Source: Alteraurantiacibacter aquimixticola
Lineage (GTDB): Bacteria; Pseudomonadota; Alphaproteobacteria; Sphingomonadales; Sphingomonadaceae
Direction of reading: 5' to 3'
DNA length: 64,000 nt
NCBI RefSeq assembly: GCF_004965515.1
Contig: NZ_SSHH01000002.1
Span: forward strand, 764,840-828,839
The position numbers and the translations under genes were made by a program. Numbering within the stretch: position 1 is the stretch's first letter; each line of letters begins with the position of its first letter. This document shows, piece by piece, positions 55,374-64,000 of this stretch. The notes beneath the pieces are model-generated. The model was not told the origin of the DNA. It worked only from the letters and a program-made list of their open reading frames with translations, and ran no database searches.

Positions 55374-57143
55374 ATGAAACTGCTGACATCCGCCGCCGCA
55401 CTGGCGCTGGCCGCCACAACGTCCCTGTCTTTGGCCATGCCCGCGCTGGCGCAGGCACCGGGAGAGGACAGCGCGGTACCCGACACCAGCTGCCAGTATG
55501 ACTGCCTGATCGAGACGGTCCGCGCGCATATGGCGGCGCTGGAGAGCCGCAATTATGGCAGCCTCCCGCTCGCTACCGATGTCATGTTCACCGAGAACAA
55601 TGTCCCGCTGAAAATCGGCCAGGGCCTGTGGCGCACGGTGGACGAGGTCGATGACAATGGCCTCGCCGTGGCGGATGAGAGCACCGGCCATGCCGCATGG
55701 TTCGGATCGGTGCGGGAGAACGGCACCGCCGCCTTCTACGCCCTGCGCATCCATGTCTCGGACGGGCTGATCGACGAGATCGAGACCGTGGTCCACCGCC
55801 GCACCGGCCTGCCCGCGCCCTTCGGCGACTGGGAGAACATGGAGCATTTCGCCGAATTCTACGAAGTGCTGCCAGAGGAAGAGCGCCGCCCGCGCGAGCG
55901 GATGCTGGCGATTGCGGACGCCTATTTCGACACGGTGGAACTGAATGACGGGCAGGTCTTCGCGCCCTTCAGCGAGGATTGCAGCCGGCTCGAAAACGGC
56001 ATCACCACCACGGCTCCGCGACCCGGCGAACAGCAAAGCGCCGCTTCCATAGCTTCGGGCTGCCGCGCGCAGTTCGAGCTGGGCCTCTACCGCATCAACA
56101 AGCGCATCCGCCGCGACCTGCCGCTGGTGGACGAGCGGCGCGGTGTGGTCGTCGGCACCGGCTTCTTCGACCATGCGAACGAATTCGACCGCTATCTCCT
56201 CACCAATGGGCGCGAGATGCGCACCGCGCTGAAATGGCCCAATTCCATCACGCTGATCGAAGCCTTCCGCATTCGCGATGCGGAGATCCAGCGGATCGAG
56301 GCGACGTTCACCTACGTCCCCTATTTCATGCACAATCCGTTCTGGAGCGAGGCCGCGCCCATGCCGCGTTTCGCACCCGATGCGGATGCCTGCGACAGTG
56401 CCTGCCTGACCGGCCTCACCAATTCGGTGCCGCAGGGCATGGTCGGGGATGACTGGCAATCGGTGAACTGGGGCGAGCAGGTCGGATACACCGAGAACAG
56501 CGTCGGCATCCGCGTGGGCGAGAGCATCTGGCGGACCGTGACCGCGATCGACAGCGCGCCGCTGGTCGTCGCCGATGCGGCAACCGGCAAGGGCGTGTGG
56601 ATCGGCCGGATCGAAGAACACGGCCAGCCCGCCTGGGCGGCCTTCACCGTGTCCGCCGATGGCGATGCGGTCGGCAGCGTCGATGCGACGATCCGCCGCA
56701 GCGAATATGGCGCGCCCTGGGCGGAGCCGGTCTCGGCCAGCGACTTCAGCGTGCTGCCCGCCAATCGCCGCACCCCGCGCGAGGCGATGGTGCAGGCTGC
56801 CGGCGCTTTCATGGCTGCGATCAGCGACAATGGCCCTGCTCCAGAGGCGGCGGCGGATGACTGCCAGTGGTTCGTCAACGGACAGCCGGTCGGCGATTGC
56901 ACCTCCCCCTTTGGCGGCCCGATCCTCGCCCGCGTGGAGCGCACGCGCGACCGCGAGATTCTCGCCATTGACGAGGAGCGCGGGCTTGCCGTGGTGAAGT
57001 TCTTCGAGGACCTGCCTGCCGCGGGCGGAGAGGGCTATCCGCTCACTTACCAGGTCATCGAACTCTACCGGTTCGAGGATGGGCGAGTGACGCGGGTGGA
57101 GGCTTTCACCAGCGAGTTGCCCTACGGCATGCGCCCGCGCTGA
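55374..57143 (+). CDS. Exported two-domain NTF2-like (DUF8021-like) protein, copy 4
   Basis: 589 aa with a signal peptide (MKLLTSAAALALAATTSLSL). It is a fusion of two units of the family seen at 5583, 6633 and 20582. Unit 1 opens SCQYDCLIETVRAHMAALES and has FTENNVPLKIGQGLWRTVDE; unit 2 opens DACDSACLTGLTNSVPQGMV and has YTENSVGIRVGESIWRTVTA. Both end with a VVVGTGFFD- or LAVVKFFED-type strand. AAGGGGAGAGA precedes ATG 55374. It lies 31 bases after the quinohemoprotein gene, so the two are probably co-expressed in the periplasm. Function unknown. Confidence 0.65.
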   Translation: MKLLTSAAALALAATTSLSLAMPALAQAPGEDSAVPDTSCQYDCLIETVRAHMAALESRNYGSLPLATDVMFTENNVPLKIGQGLWRTVDEVDDNGLAVADESTGHAAWFGSVRENGTAAFYALRIHVSDGLIDEIETVVHRRTGLPAPFGDWENMEHFAEFYEVLPEEERRPRERMLAIADAYFDTVELNDGQVFAPFSEDCSRLENGITTTAPRPGEQQSAASIASGCRAQFELGLYRINKRIRRDLPLVDERRGVVVGTGFFDHANEFDRYLLTNGREMRTALKWPNSITLIEAFRIRDAEIQRIEATFTYVPYFMHNPFWSEAAPMPRFAPDADACDSACLTGLTNSVPQGMVGDDWQSVNWGEQVGYTENSVGIRVGESIWRTVTAIDSAPLVVADAATGKGVWIGRIEEHGQPAWAAFTVSADGDAVGSVDATIRRSEYGAPWAEPVSASDFSVLPANRRTPREAMVQAAGAFMAAISDNGPAPEAAADDCQWFVNGQPVGDCTSPFGGPILARVERTRDREILAIDEERGLAVVKFFEDLPAAGGEGYPLTYQVIELYRFEDGRVTRVEAFTSELPYGMRPR

Positions 57144-57168
57144 GGCCTAGCGGTCAGACCGGCCAGAA

Positions 57169-58338
57169 TCAGACCGGCAGGCCGACGTAATTCTCGGCAA
57201 TGCTGGTCTGGGCCGCGCGGCTGGAGGCGATGTAGTCGAGCTCCGCCACCTGCATGGCGCGTTCGAAGGGGCCGTCCTCCGGGAAGCGGTGCATCAGCTT
57301 GGTCAGCGACCAGCTGAAGCGCTCCGATTTCCACACGCGGGCGAGCGCCTTGTCCGAATAGCCAGCGATCGCATCATGATCGTTCGCCTTGAAGAACGCC
57401 GCCAGCGCGGCCGAGGCATAATGCACATCCGATGCGGCGAGGTTCAGCCCCTTGGCACCGGTCGGCGGGACGATATGCGCGCTGTCACCGCATAGCAGCA
57501 GCCTGCCGTGCCGCATCGGCGCGAAGACATAGCTGCGAAGCGGGGCGATGCTCTTCTCCAGCGCCGGGCCGCGGGTGATGTTCGCGGCAGCCTCAGGACC
57601 GAGGCGGATGGCGAGCTCATCCCACAACCGCTCGTCGCCCCAATCCTCCACCGCATCGGTCAGCGGCACGTCCACGTAATAGCGGCTGCGCGTCTCGCTG
57701 CGCATGGAGGCAAGCCCGAAGCCACGCTCATGGTTGGCGTAGATCAGCTCGTGATTGCAGGGCGGCACATCAGCAAGGATGCCGAGCCAGCCGAAGGGAT
57801 AGACGCGCTCGAACTCCTTACCGACACTGGCCGGGATGGCCTTGCGGCTGGGGCCATGGAAGCCGTCGCAACCGGCAACGAAGCGGCAATCCACGCGGTG
57901 CTCGGCGCCGTCCTTGCTATACGTGACGTAAGGAGCATCGCCCTCCACATCATGCAGCGCCACGTCTTCGGCCTCGTAGACGACTTCAAGTCCGCGCTCG
58001 TCGCAGGCATCCATCAGGTCCTTGGTAATCTCGGTCTGGCCATAGACCATCACACGGCTGCCCACGAGGTCCGCCATGTCGATGCGGATCAGCCGGTCGC
58101 CATCGGCGAGGTTGAAACCGTCATGCCACAGACCCTCGGACTTCATCCGGGCGTCGAGGCCAAGCCGCTCCATCAGCTCGACCGTGATCGTCTCCAAAAC
58201 GCCGGCGCGAATGCGCGAGAGGATGTAGTCGGGCGCGCGCCGCTCCAGCACCACGCAGTCCACGCCCTCGGCCTTCAGCAAATGGCCCAGCAGCAGGCCC
58301 GCAGGCCCTGCCCCGATAATGCAAACCTGTGTTGTCAT
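57169..58338 (-). CDS. pobA: 4-Hydroxybenzoate 3-monooxygenase
   Basis: 389 aa, the usual length. FAD motifs are CIIGAGPAGLLLGHLLKAEG, the GCDGFHGPSRKAIP segment, and LCGDSAHIVPPTGAKGLNLA. The first 50 residues (VLERRAPDYILSRIRAGVLE) carry the substrate- and NADPH-side features of PobA. It converts 4-hydroxybenzoate to protocatechuate with NAD(P)H and O2, feeding the LigAB enzyme encoded at 8107. It is divergent from an AraC regulator. Confidence 0.95.
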   Translation of the reverse strand: MTTQVCIIGAGPAGLLLGHLLKAEGVDCVVLERRAPDYILSRIRAGVLETITVELMERLGLDARMKSEGLWHDGFNLADGDRLIRIDMADLVGSRVMVYGQTEITKDLMDACDERGLEVVYEAEDVALHDVEGDAPYVTYSKDGAEHRVDCRFVAGCDGFHGPSRKAIPASVGKEFERVYPFGWLGILADVPPCNHELIYANHERGFGLASMRSETRSRYYVDVPLTDAVEDWGDERLWDELAIRLGPEAAANITRGPALEKSIAPLRSYVFAPMRHGRLLLCGDSAHIVPPTGAKGLNLAASDVHYASAALAAFFKANDHDAIAGYSDKALARVWKSERFSWSLTKLMHRFPEDGPFERAMQVAELDYIASSRAAQTSIAENYVGLPV

Positions 58339-58416
58339 GGGCGTCCCGGATCGTTCGATTTCGCAAGCACATTAGGAACGCGCGCGCGCATACCCAATGG
58401 CAATCCCAACGCAGGA

Positions 58417-58434
58417 CTTGGCTTTTTCGCCAAG
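58417..58434. promoter_or_regulatory. Dyad in the pobA/pobR intergenic region
   Basis: CTTGGC-TTTTTC-GCCAAG lies 21 bases before the AraC start. It may be an operator or a leader hairpin. It is the clearest symmetry in the 116-base gap. Confidence 0.45.
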
Positions 58435-58454
58435 CCTGATGCTATAGGGAATGC

Positions 58455-59342
58455 ATGGCCACGCAGCTTCCACCCAGTTTCTTCCTCTATGGCGAAGCCG
58501 AGCAGGTCGCTAATCCCGACTTCGTCCATATCGAGGACCTAGCCGCGCGTTCGCGCCCCAGCGGCTGGAGCATCTCGCCGCACAAACATGCCGATCTCAA
58601 CCACCTGATCCTGATTTCCAGCGGCGGCGGCGTGATCCAGTATGAATCTGATTTTTCGGAATTTATTGCCCCGGCCCTGCTGGTCGTCCCGGCCGGGGCC
58701 ATCCACGGCTTCGAATGGCACACCGAATCCGGCGGGCAGGTCCTGACCATCGCCGATGTGCAATTGCAGCAGCTGTGCTCCGAACATGGCGAGTTCGCCA
58801 AGCTGTTCGAGACATCGCGCTGCATCGCCCTCGAGCCCGGGGAATGCGAGGCGATCGATGACAGCATGACGCTGATTGCGCGCGAGCTGTCATGGAAAGG
58901 TCTTGGACAATCCGCAGCCCTGCAGGCCGGCTTGCTGATGGTGATGGTGCAGGCGGCAAGGCGGCTGCAGCATGTCGAGGGTGAGATCCAGGGGACCACG
59001 CGCCAGCGCGACATCGTGGCGCGCTTCCGCCAGCTGCTCGAAAAGCGCTATCGCCAGCGCGAGCCGGTCGATACCTATGCGCGCGAGCTGGGCGTGAGCC
59101 AGACCGCCTTGCGAGAGGCTTGCGCCGCCATGGGCCAGCCCCCCATCGCCATGCGTGACCAGCGCGCGATCCTGGAATCGCAGCGCCTGCTCGCTTTTTC
59201 GGCGATGAGCATTGCCGAAATCGGCGAGGCGGTGGGCATTGGCGACCCGGCCTATTTCTCGCGCTTCTTCACCCGCAAATGCGGTTCCTCGCCCGCGCAA
59301 TGGCGGCGCGATGCGATGCGGGGCAGGACGTCGGGCCGCTAG
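58455..59342 (+). CDS. pobR: AraC-family activator, PobR type
   Basis: 295 aa. The N-terminal cupin sensor includes SISPHKHADLNHLILISSGG and LLVVPAGAIHGFEWHTESGG. The C-terminal helix-turn-helix pair includes YARELGVSQTALREACAAMG and IAEIGEAVGIGDPAYFSRFF. It is divergent from pobA, the arrangement of AraC-type PobR regulators that activate pobA with 4-hydroxybenzoate. Confident as to family; the ligand is inferred. Confidence 0.85.
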   Translation: MATQLPPSFFLYGEAEQVANPDFVHIEDLAARSRPSGWSISPHKHADLNHLILISSGGGVIQYESDFSEFIAPALLVVPAGAIHGFEWHTESGGQVLTIADVQLQQLCSEHGEFAKLFETSRCIALEPGECEAIDDSMTLIARELSWKGLGQSAALQAGLLMVMVQAARRLQHVEGEIQGTTRQRDIVARFRQLLEKRYRQREPVDTYARELGVSQTALREACAAMGQPPIAMRDQRAILESQRLLAFSAMSIAEIGEAVGIGDPAYFSRFFTRKCGSSPAQWRRDAMRGRTSGR

Positions 59343-59374
59343 CGGGCTACCGACGCTGGCATGCCCGGTGGCTC

Positions 59375-59815
59375 TTATGTCCGCTGCGGGGCGATGTAGA
59401 GCGTGGACGTCGCGGAGCCGTAAAGCTTGCCATTCGCATCGACCAGCTTGGCCTCGGCATAGGCGGTGCGCCTGGTTAGCGACAGCACGTTCCCGATCGC
59501 GCGCAATTCGCCCGCATCCTCCGTGATCGCCGCGTGATAGGCGACTTTCACTTCCAGCGTGACGCAATGCGAAGCATCGGGCAGCGCCGACGTCGCCGCG
59601 AGGCCGCAGGCGGAATCGAGCAGCGTTGCGGCGAAACCGCCATGGGCAATGCCAAGCATGTTGTAGACGTCGGGCGTCGCCGTGCCGGTGAGCACGACAT
59701 AGCCCTCTTCCGCCTCCACCAGCTCGATGCCGAGCAACTTGGTCAGGCCGTGGGGCTGTTCCCTGTCCATACCGGCCTTCAGCTTGTCGAGGCCGGTTAC
59801 GATGGCGGTTGTCAC
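59375..59815 (-). CDS. PaaI-type hotdog thioesterase
   Basis: 146 aa. The active-site region is [20 protein letters not shown], with the HGG-type loop, followed by [18 protein letters not shown]. It hydrolyses acyl- or aryl-CoA thioesters and may recycle CoA from stalled intermediates. It overlaps the EtfA gene by four bases and is the last gene of the operon. Confidence 0.85.
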   Translation of the reverse strand: MTTAIVTGLDKLKAGMDREQPHGLTKLLGIELVEAEEGYVVLTGTATPDVYNMLGIAHGGFAATLLDSACGLAATSALPDASHCVTLEVKVAYHAAITEDAGELRAIGNVLSLTRRTAYAEAKLVDANGKLYGSATSTLYIAPQRT

Positions 59816-60747
59816 AGCTTCTCCGTGAGTTCCGGCACGGCCTGGAACAGGTCCGCTACAAGGCCGAGATCGGCGACCTGGAAGATCGGCGCGTCGGGGT
59901 CCTTGTTGATCGCGACGATCACCTTGGAATCCTTCATGCCCGCCAGATGCTGGATCGCGCCGGAAATGCCGACGGCGATGTAAAGCTCAGGCGCGACGAT
60001 CTTGCCCGTCTGACCGACCTGGTAGTCATTGGGCACATAGCCCGCATCGACCGCGGCGCGCGATGCGCCGATGGCGGCGCCCAGCTTGTCGGCGAGCGGG
60101 GTGATGACCTGCTCGAAAGTCGGGCCGTCCTTCAGCGCACGACCACCGGATACGATCGTGCCTGCGCTGGTCAGTTCGGGCCGGTCGCTCTTCACAGCTT
60201 CGAGGCCGACGAAGCTGGAAAGCCCCGCATCGCCCGCACCGGAGACATTCTCGACCGCAGCCGAACCGCCCTCTGCGGCAGCCTTGTCGAAGGCGGTGCC
60301 ACGCACAGTGATGACGAGCTTGGCGTCGGAGCTTTCGACCGTCGCGATGGCATTGCCGGCATAGATCGGGCGGGTGAAGGTCTTGGGGCCTTCCACGCCG
60401 ATAATGTCGGAGACCTGCATCACGTCCATCAGCGCGGCAACGCGCGGGGCGATGTTCTTGCCGGTGGTGGTGGCCGAAGCGAGGAAGGCATCATAGCCAT
60501 CCATCAGCCCCGCCACGAGCGGCGCGACATTCTCGGCCAGCTGGTGAGCGTAGGCAGCGTCGGACGCCAGCAGCACCTTTTCGACGCCGGCGACCTTGGC
60601 CGCGGCATCGGCTGCGGCGGTGGCATCACCGCCCCCTGCCACCAGCACATGCACGGGACCGCCCAGCGCGGCAGCGGCGGTAACAGTGGCGAGCGTGGCG
60701 GGGTTCAGCGTGCCGCCTTCATGATCTGCGAGAACCAGTGAAGTCAT
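59812..60747 (-). CDS. etfA: Electron transfer flavoprotein alpha subunit
   Basis: 311 aa. The C-terminal FAD domain is clear: [40 protein letters not shown] and [20 protein letters not shown]. With EtfB it moves electrons from acyl-CoA dehydrogenases to ETF-quinone oxidoreductase. It lies 42 bases after etfB. Confidence 0.95.
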   Translation of the reverse strand: MTSLVLADHEGGTLNPATLATVTAAAALGGPVHVLVAGGGDATAAADAAAKVAGVEKVLLASDAAYAHQLAENVAPLVAGLMDGYDAFLASATTTGKNIAPRVAALMDVMQVSDIIGVEGPKTFTRPIYAGNAIATVESSDAKLVITVRGTAFDKAAAEGGSAAVENVSGAGDAGLSSFVGLEAVKSDRPELTSAGTIVSGGRALKDGPTFEQVITPLADKLGAAIGASRAAVDAGYVPNDYQVGQTGKIVAPELYIAVGISGAIQHLAGMKDSKVIVAINKDPDAPIFQVADLGLVADLFQAVPELTEKL

Positions 60748-60789
60748 GTCATTCTTCCAAAATCAGATTTCTACGGGTGAAGGCGGCGC

Positions 60790-61539
60790 TCAGACGGCGC
60801 CCATGGCCTTGAGCTTGGCGACCAGCGTATCGACATCGGGCACGATCTCGCCCGCCTGGCGCACGGGCGGCTCGGCCACTTTCAGCGTCTTCAGGCGGGG
60901 TGCGGTATCGACACCGTAATCGGCGGGGCTCTTGGTAGACATTGGCTTCTTAGCCGCCTTTATGATGTTAGGCAGCGCAGGAAAGCGGGGTTCGTTCAGC
61001 CGCAGGTCGGTGGTGACCACGGCGGGCAGAGCCAGCCGCACCGTCTCAAGGCCGCCATCGACCTCACGTGTAACTGCCACATGGTCGCCGTCGATCTCCA
61101 CCTTGCTGGCGAAAGTGCCCTGTGGCCGCCCCAAGAGCGCGGCGAGCATCTGGCCGGTCTGGTTGTTGTCGTCATCGATGGCTTGCTTGCCCATAATGAC
61201 GAGTTGCGGCTGCTCCTCGTCCACAATGGCCTTAAGGATCTTGGCGACCGCAAGTGGCTCAACCTCCTCGTCTGTCTCGACATGGATCGCACGGTCGGCA
61301 CCTATGGCGCGGGCACTCTTGAGCGTATCGCTACCTGCCTTCGCCGGGCCGATGGAGACGGCGACGACTTCCTCGGCCTTACCTGCCTCCTTGATTCGCA
61401 CGGCTTCCTCAAGTGCGATCTCGTCGAACGGGTTCATGCTCATCTTGATATTGGCGAGGTCCACACCCGAGCCATCCGCCTTGATGCGCGGCTTCAAGTT
61501 GTAGTCGATGACCCGCTTTACGGGGACAAGGATCTTCAT
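60790..61539 (-). CDS. etfB: Electron transfer flavoprotein beta subunit
   Basis: 249 aa. It begins [40 protein letters not shown] and [20 protein letters not shown] are standard EtfB segments, including the AMP-binding region. The ATG overlaps the nitronate monooxygenase stop by four bases, tying it to the acyl-CoA dehydrogenase gene further upstream. Confidence 0.95.
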   Translation of the reverse strand: MKILVPVKRVIDYNLKPRIKADGSGVDLANIKMSMNPFDEIALEEAVRIKEAGKAEEVVAVSIGPAKAGSDTLKSARAIGADRAIHVETDEEVEPLAVAKILKAIVDEEQPQLVIMGKQAIDDDNNQTGQMLAALLGRPQGTFASKVEIDGDHVAVTREVDGGLETVRLALPAVVTTDLRLNEPRFPALPNIIKAAKKPMSTKSPADYGVDTAPRLKTLKVAEPPVRQAGEIVPDVDTLVAKLKAMGAV

Positions 61540-62441
61540 GCGGTCAGTTCCTTCAGGGCTTCGTTATATTGTGCGATCAACTCGCTGCAGATTTCCGCGG
61601 CAGGCCGTATCGCATGGGTCGCGCCAACGCCATGGCCGGCGGACCAGATATTCTTCCATGCCTTCGCTTCGTCAGACAAGGCCATTTCGCCGTGGCCGCC
61701 ATCGGGCAGGCTGGCGGCTTCCAGGCTGGCGCGCATGAAATTGGCGCCGACGCCGGTGACCTTGTCGGTGTAGACGATATCCGTCGCCTTCGCCTCGATC
61801 ATCATCTGCTTCTGCGGATCGGAGGCCATGCTTTCGACGGTGGGGATGAAGTGGGAGCCGACATAGGCGAAATCCGCCCCCATCGCCTTGGCGGCCAGCA
61901 CCTGGCGGCCATGGGTGATGCAGCCTGACAGGGCCAGCGGCCCGTCGAAGAATTCGCGGATCTCGCTGGTCAGCGCAAAGGGGCTGAGCGTGCCGGCATG
62001 GCCGCCCGCGCCCGCCGCCACGGCGATGAGGCCGTCCGCCCCGGCACCGATAGCCTTCTTGGCATGGCGGATACCGATCACGTCATGCATCACAACGCCG
62101 CCATAGGAATGCACCGCCTCGATCAGATCGGGCACCGCGCCCAGCGAGGTGATGACCAGCGGCACCTTGTGCTTCACCACCAGCGCCAGGTCTTCCTCCA
62201 GCCGCGGGTTGCTCTTGTGCACGATCAGGTTGGCGCCGAAGGGCTTGCCGTCCAGCCGCTCCCTCATCTCGCCGAACCACGCATCGAGGTCCTCGGTCGT
62301 GCGCGCATTGAGCGTCGGGAAAGTGCCGAGCAGCCCGTTCGATGAACAGGCCACCACCAGCTCCGTCCCCGAAACCAGGAACATGGGCGCGACGATCGCG
62401 GGGATCGCCAGCTCTTCGAACAGGGCGTTCGCCTTGCTCAA
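61536..62441 (-). CDS. Nitronate monooxygenase-family (2-nitropropane dioxygenase-like) flavoprotein
   Basis: 301 aa FMN TIM-barrel. It has [20 protein letters not shown], the flavin phosphate-binding [20 protein letters not shown] with the AGGHxG motif, and [20 protein letters not shown]. Members oxidise nitronates, but many act as other FMN oxidoreductases such as enoyl reductases. Its place between an acyl-CoA dehydrogenase and ETF, with 4-base overlaps on both sides, suggests a role in acyl-CoA metabolism. Confidence 0.82.
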   Translation of the reverse strand: MSKANALFEELAIPAIVAPMFLVSGTELVVACSSNGLLGTFPTLNARTTEDLDAWFGEMRERLDGKPFGANLIVHKSNPRLEEDLALVVKHKVPLVITSLGAVPDLIEAVHSYGGVVMHDVIGIRHAKKAIGAGADGLIAVAAGAGGHAGTLSPFALTSEIREFFDGPLALSGCITHGRQVLAAKAMGADFAYVGSHFIPTVESMASDPQKQMMIEAKATDIVYTDKVTGVGANFMRASLEAASLPDGGHGEMALSDEAKAWKNIWSAGHGVGATHAIRPAAEICSELIAQYNEALKELTA

Positions 62442-64000
62442 AACGCGTGTTCCTCAAGCGCCATCATCGACTTCTTGCCGGCCTTGATCGACAGGAAGTG
62501 CGCGGAAACCTGCGGCAGGATACGCTCGAAGTAGAAGGTCGCCGTCTTGATCTTGGCGTCGTAGAATTCCTTCTCCTCGGTCCCGAAGGCGAGCTTCATG
62601 CCAGAGATCATCGTCGCGCGGGCGAAGCAGTAGCCCATGGCGACAAGGCCCATCAGGCGCAGATATTCGGTCGCGGCGGCGCCCGCCTCTTCCGGATCCT
62701 TCAGCCCGCGCTGGGCGATGGTCGCGGTGGAGAGCTGCAGCGCGCCGAAGGCCTTTTCCAGCCCTTCTATCATCGGCTTCATCGGCCCGTCGCCCTTGCT
62801 CGCTTCGATGAAGTCGGAGACCGGGTGGAAGAAGCTGCGCAGGTAACGTCCCGTATGCGCGCCCAGCTTGCGGCCGACGAGGTCCAGTGCCTGGATGCCA
62901 TTGGTACCTTCATAGATCATCGCGATGCGGGCATCGCGGGCATATTGCTCCACGCCGCTTTCGCGGATGTAGCCGTGGCCGCCATAGACCTGCACAGCGA
63001 GGTTCGCGTTTTCATGGCCGAGATCGGTGAAGAGCGCCTTCACCACCGGCGTCATCAGTGCGACGAAATCGGAAGCGCGCTGACGCACTTCGGGGTCCGT
63101 CGCATGCTTTTCCGCATCCAGCGCACGGGCAACCCATGCGCCGAGCATGCGGCAGCCCTCATTATTGGCCCGCATGGTCATCAGCATGCGGCGCACATCG
63201 GGATGGACGATGATCGGATCGGCCGGCTTGTCCGGGTGCTTGGCACCCGAAAGCGAGCGGCCCTGCAGGCGATCCTTCGCGTACCAGACGGCGGACTGAT
63301 AGGCGGCTTCGCCAATGCCCAGACCCTGGATACCGACCGACAGGCGCTCGGCATTCATCATGGTGAACATGGCCGCCATGCCCTTGTGCGGTTCGCCGAC
63401 CAGCCAGCCGGTCGATTCCTCGAACTGCATCTGGCAGGTGGCGGAGGCCTTGATGCCCATCTTGTGTTCGATGGCCGTGCAGGTCACGCCATTCGACGGC
63501 CCGACGGAGCCATCGTCCTTGGGCAGGAACTTGGGCACCAGGAACAGCGAGATGCCCTTCACGCCCTTGGGCGCATCGGGCAGGCGGGCCAGCACCAGGT
63601 GGATGATGTTGTCCGACAAGTCGTGGTCGCCGGCGGAGATGAAGATCTTGGCTCCGCTGATCTTGTAGCTGCCATCGTCTTGCGGATCGGCCTTGGTGCG
63701 CAGCAGGCCCAGATCGGTGCCGCAATGCGCTTCGGTCAGGCACATGGTGCCCGACCATTCGCCGCTGATCATCTTGGGCAGGTAGAAGTTCTTCAAATCC
63801 TCGGTCGCATGCGCCTCGATCGCGATGGAGCCGCCATGCGTCAGGCCCGGATAGAGGCCGAAGGAGAGGTTGGTGGAGCAGGTCATCTCCTCGACCAGCT
63901 TGTTCACCCGTTCGGGCAGGCCCTGCCCGCCATATTCGGGATCGGAAGCGAGCGCGGACCAGCCGCTTTCGGTGAACTGCTTGTAAGCGTCCTTGAAGCC
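62438..64000 (-). CDS. Acyl-CoA dehydrogenase, long DmdC-like form (N-terminus beyond the window)
   Basis: 521 codons are visible and the frame stays open to base 64000, so the start is outside. GEWSGTMCLTEAHCGTDLGL and KISGAKIFISAGDHDLSDNI are flavin/substrate motifs. DARIAMIYEGTNGIQALDLV holds the catalytic-Glu segment, and an extra C-terminal domain of about 150 residues follows, as in DmdC-type enzymes. It forms a 2,3-enoyl-CoA and reduces the ETF encoded downstream. The substrate is unknown; a methylated or aromatic side-chain acyl-CoA is possible. Confidence 0.88.
   Translation of the reverse strand, partial: GFKDAYKQFTESGWSALASDPEYGGQGLPERVNKLVEEMTCSTNLSFGLYPGLTHGGSIAIEAHATEDLKNFYLPKMISGEWSGTMCLTEAHCGTDLGLLRTKADPQDDGSYKISGAKIFISAGDHDLSDNIIHLVLARLPDAPKGVKGISLFLVPKFLPKDDGSVGPSNGVTCTAIEHKMGIKASATCQMQFEESTGWLVGEPHKGMAAMFTMMNAERLSVGIQGLGIGEAAYQSAVWYAKDRLQGRSLSGAKHPDKPADPIIVHPDVRRMLMTMRANNEGCRMLGAWVARALDAEKHATDPEVRQRASDFVALMTPVVKALFTDLGHENANLAVQVYGGHGYIRESGVEQYARDARIAMIYEGTNGIQALDLVGRKLGAHTGRYLRSFFHPVSDFIEASKGDGPMKPMIEGLEKAFGALQLSTATIAQRGLKDPEEAGAAATEYLRLMGLVAMGYCFARATMISGMKLAFGTEEKEFYDAKIKTATFYFERILPQVSAHFLSIKAGKKSMMALEEHAF

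Overview
The window is a GC-rich, densely packed stretch of chromosome from an alphaproteobacterium. Gene content points to Sphingomonadales (a Novosphingobium, Sphingobium or Erythrobacteraceae relative): a ferBA/ferC-type ferulate locus, LigAB protocatechuate 4,5-dioxygenase, PobA, an UrcA-family protein, and many exported NTF2-like proteins around catabolic genes. I saw no rRNA, tRNA, CRISPR array, transposase, integrase or phage gene.

Layout. (1) 1-1698: ferulate to vanillin. A truncated ADP-forming acyl-CoA synthetase (ferA-like) and a feruloyl-CoA hydratase/lyase diverge from a MarR regulator, with a repeated operator between them. (2) 1830-7987: acetyl-CoA synthetase, a GFA-type zinc protein, carbonic anhydrase, a glutathione transferase, two exported NTF2-like proteins and a PilZ protein. 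(3) 8107-9354: ligAB. (4) 9481-21484: mixed genes, including a CDP-alcohol phosphatidyltransferase that seems to start at ATT, a double OsmC protein, a CaiB/BaiF CoA-transferase, a LigW-like amidohydrolase divergent from a LigB-type dioxygenase, and AraC and antiporter genes. (5) 21804-28205: the most notable block, resembling the SYK-6 acv and Rhodococcus hpe systems that phosphorylate acetovanillone-type aryl ketones and then carboxylate them with biotin. It has a two-subunit phosphotransferase, a biotin carrier, a carboxyltransferase and a HAD phosphatase. It is interrupted by a membrane-protein gene and followed by a lipoprotein gene between 71-bp direct repeats and by bioB. No biotin carboxylase gene is present. 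(6) 29770-35814: an LprI-like protein, metY, a double SnoaL protein, MobA/XdhC-type accessory proteins, an MBL hydrolase and a HupE/UreJ protein. (7) 35902-40593: a MacAB-TolC-type export operon. (8) 40783-46426: pirin, a 46-aa membrane peptide, then an esterase, Baeyer-Villiger-type monooxygenase and exported-protein operon divergent from two overlapping MarR genes. (9) 46431-53035: a TetR-controlled tripartite RND operon. (10) 53201-64000: a quinohemoprotein dehydrogenase with a two-domain exported protein, pobA/pobR, and an acyl-CoA dehydrogenase, nitronate monooxygenase, ETF and thioesterase operon.

Together the genes suggest a cell that converts lignin-derived phenylpropanoids, hydroxybenzoates and acetophenones to protocatechuate and acyl-CoA units. 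Acetyl-CoA synthetase could recover acetate, and two efflux pumps could handle phenolic stress. Function calls rest on motifs read by eye from translations; no database search was run.
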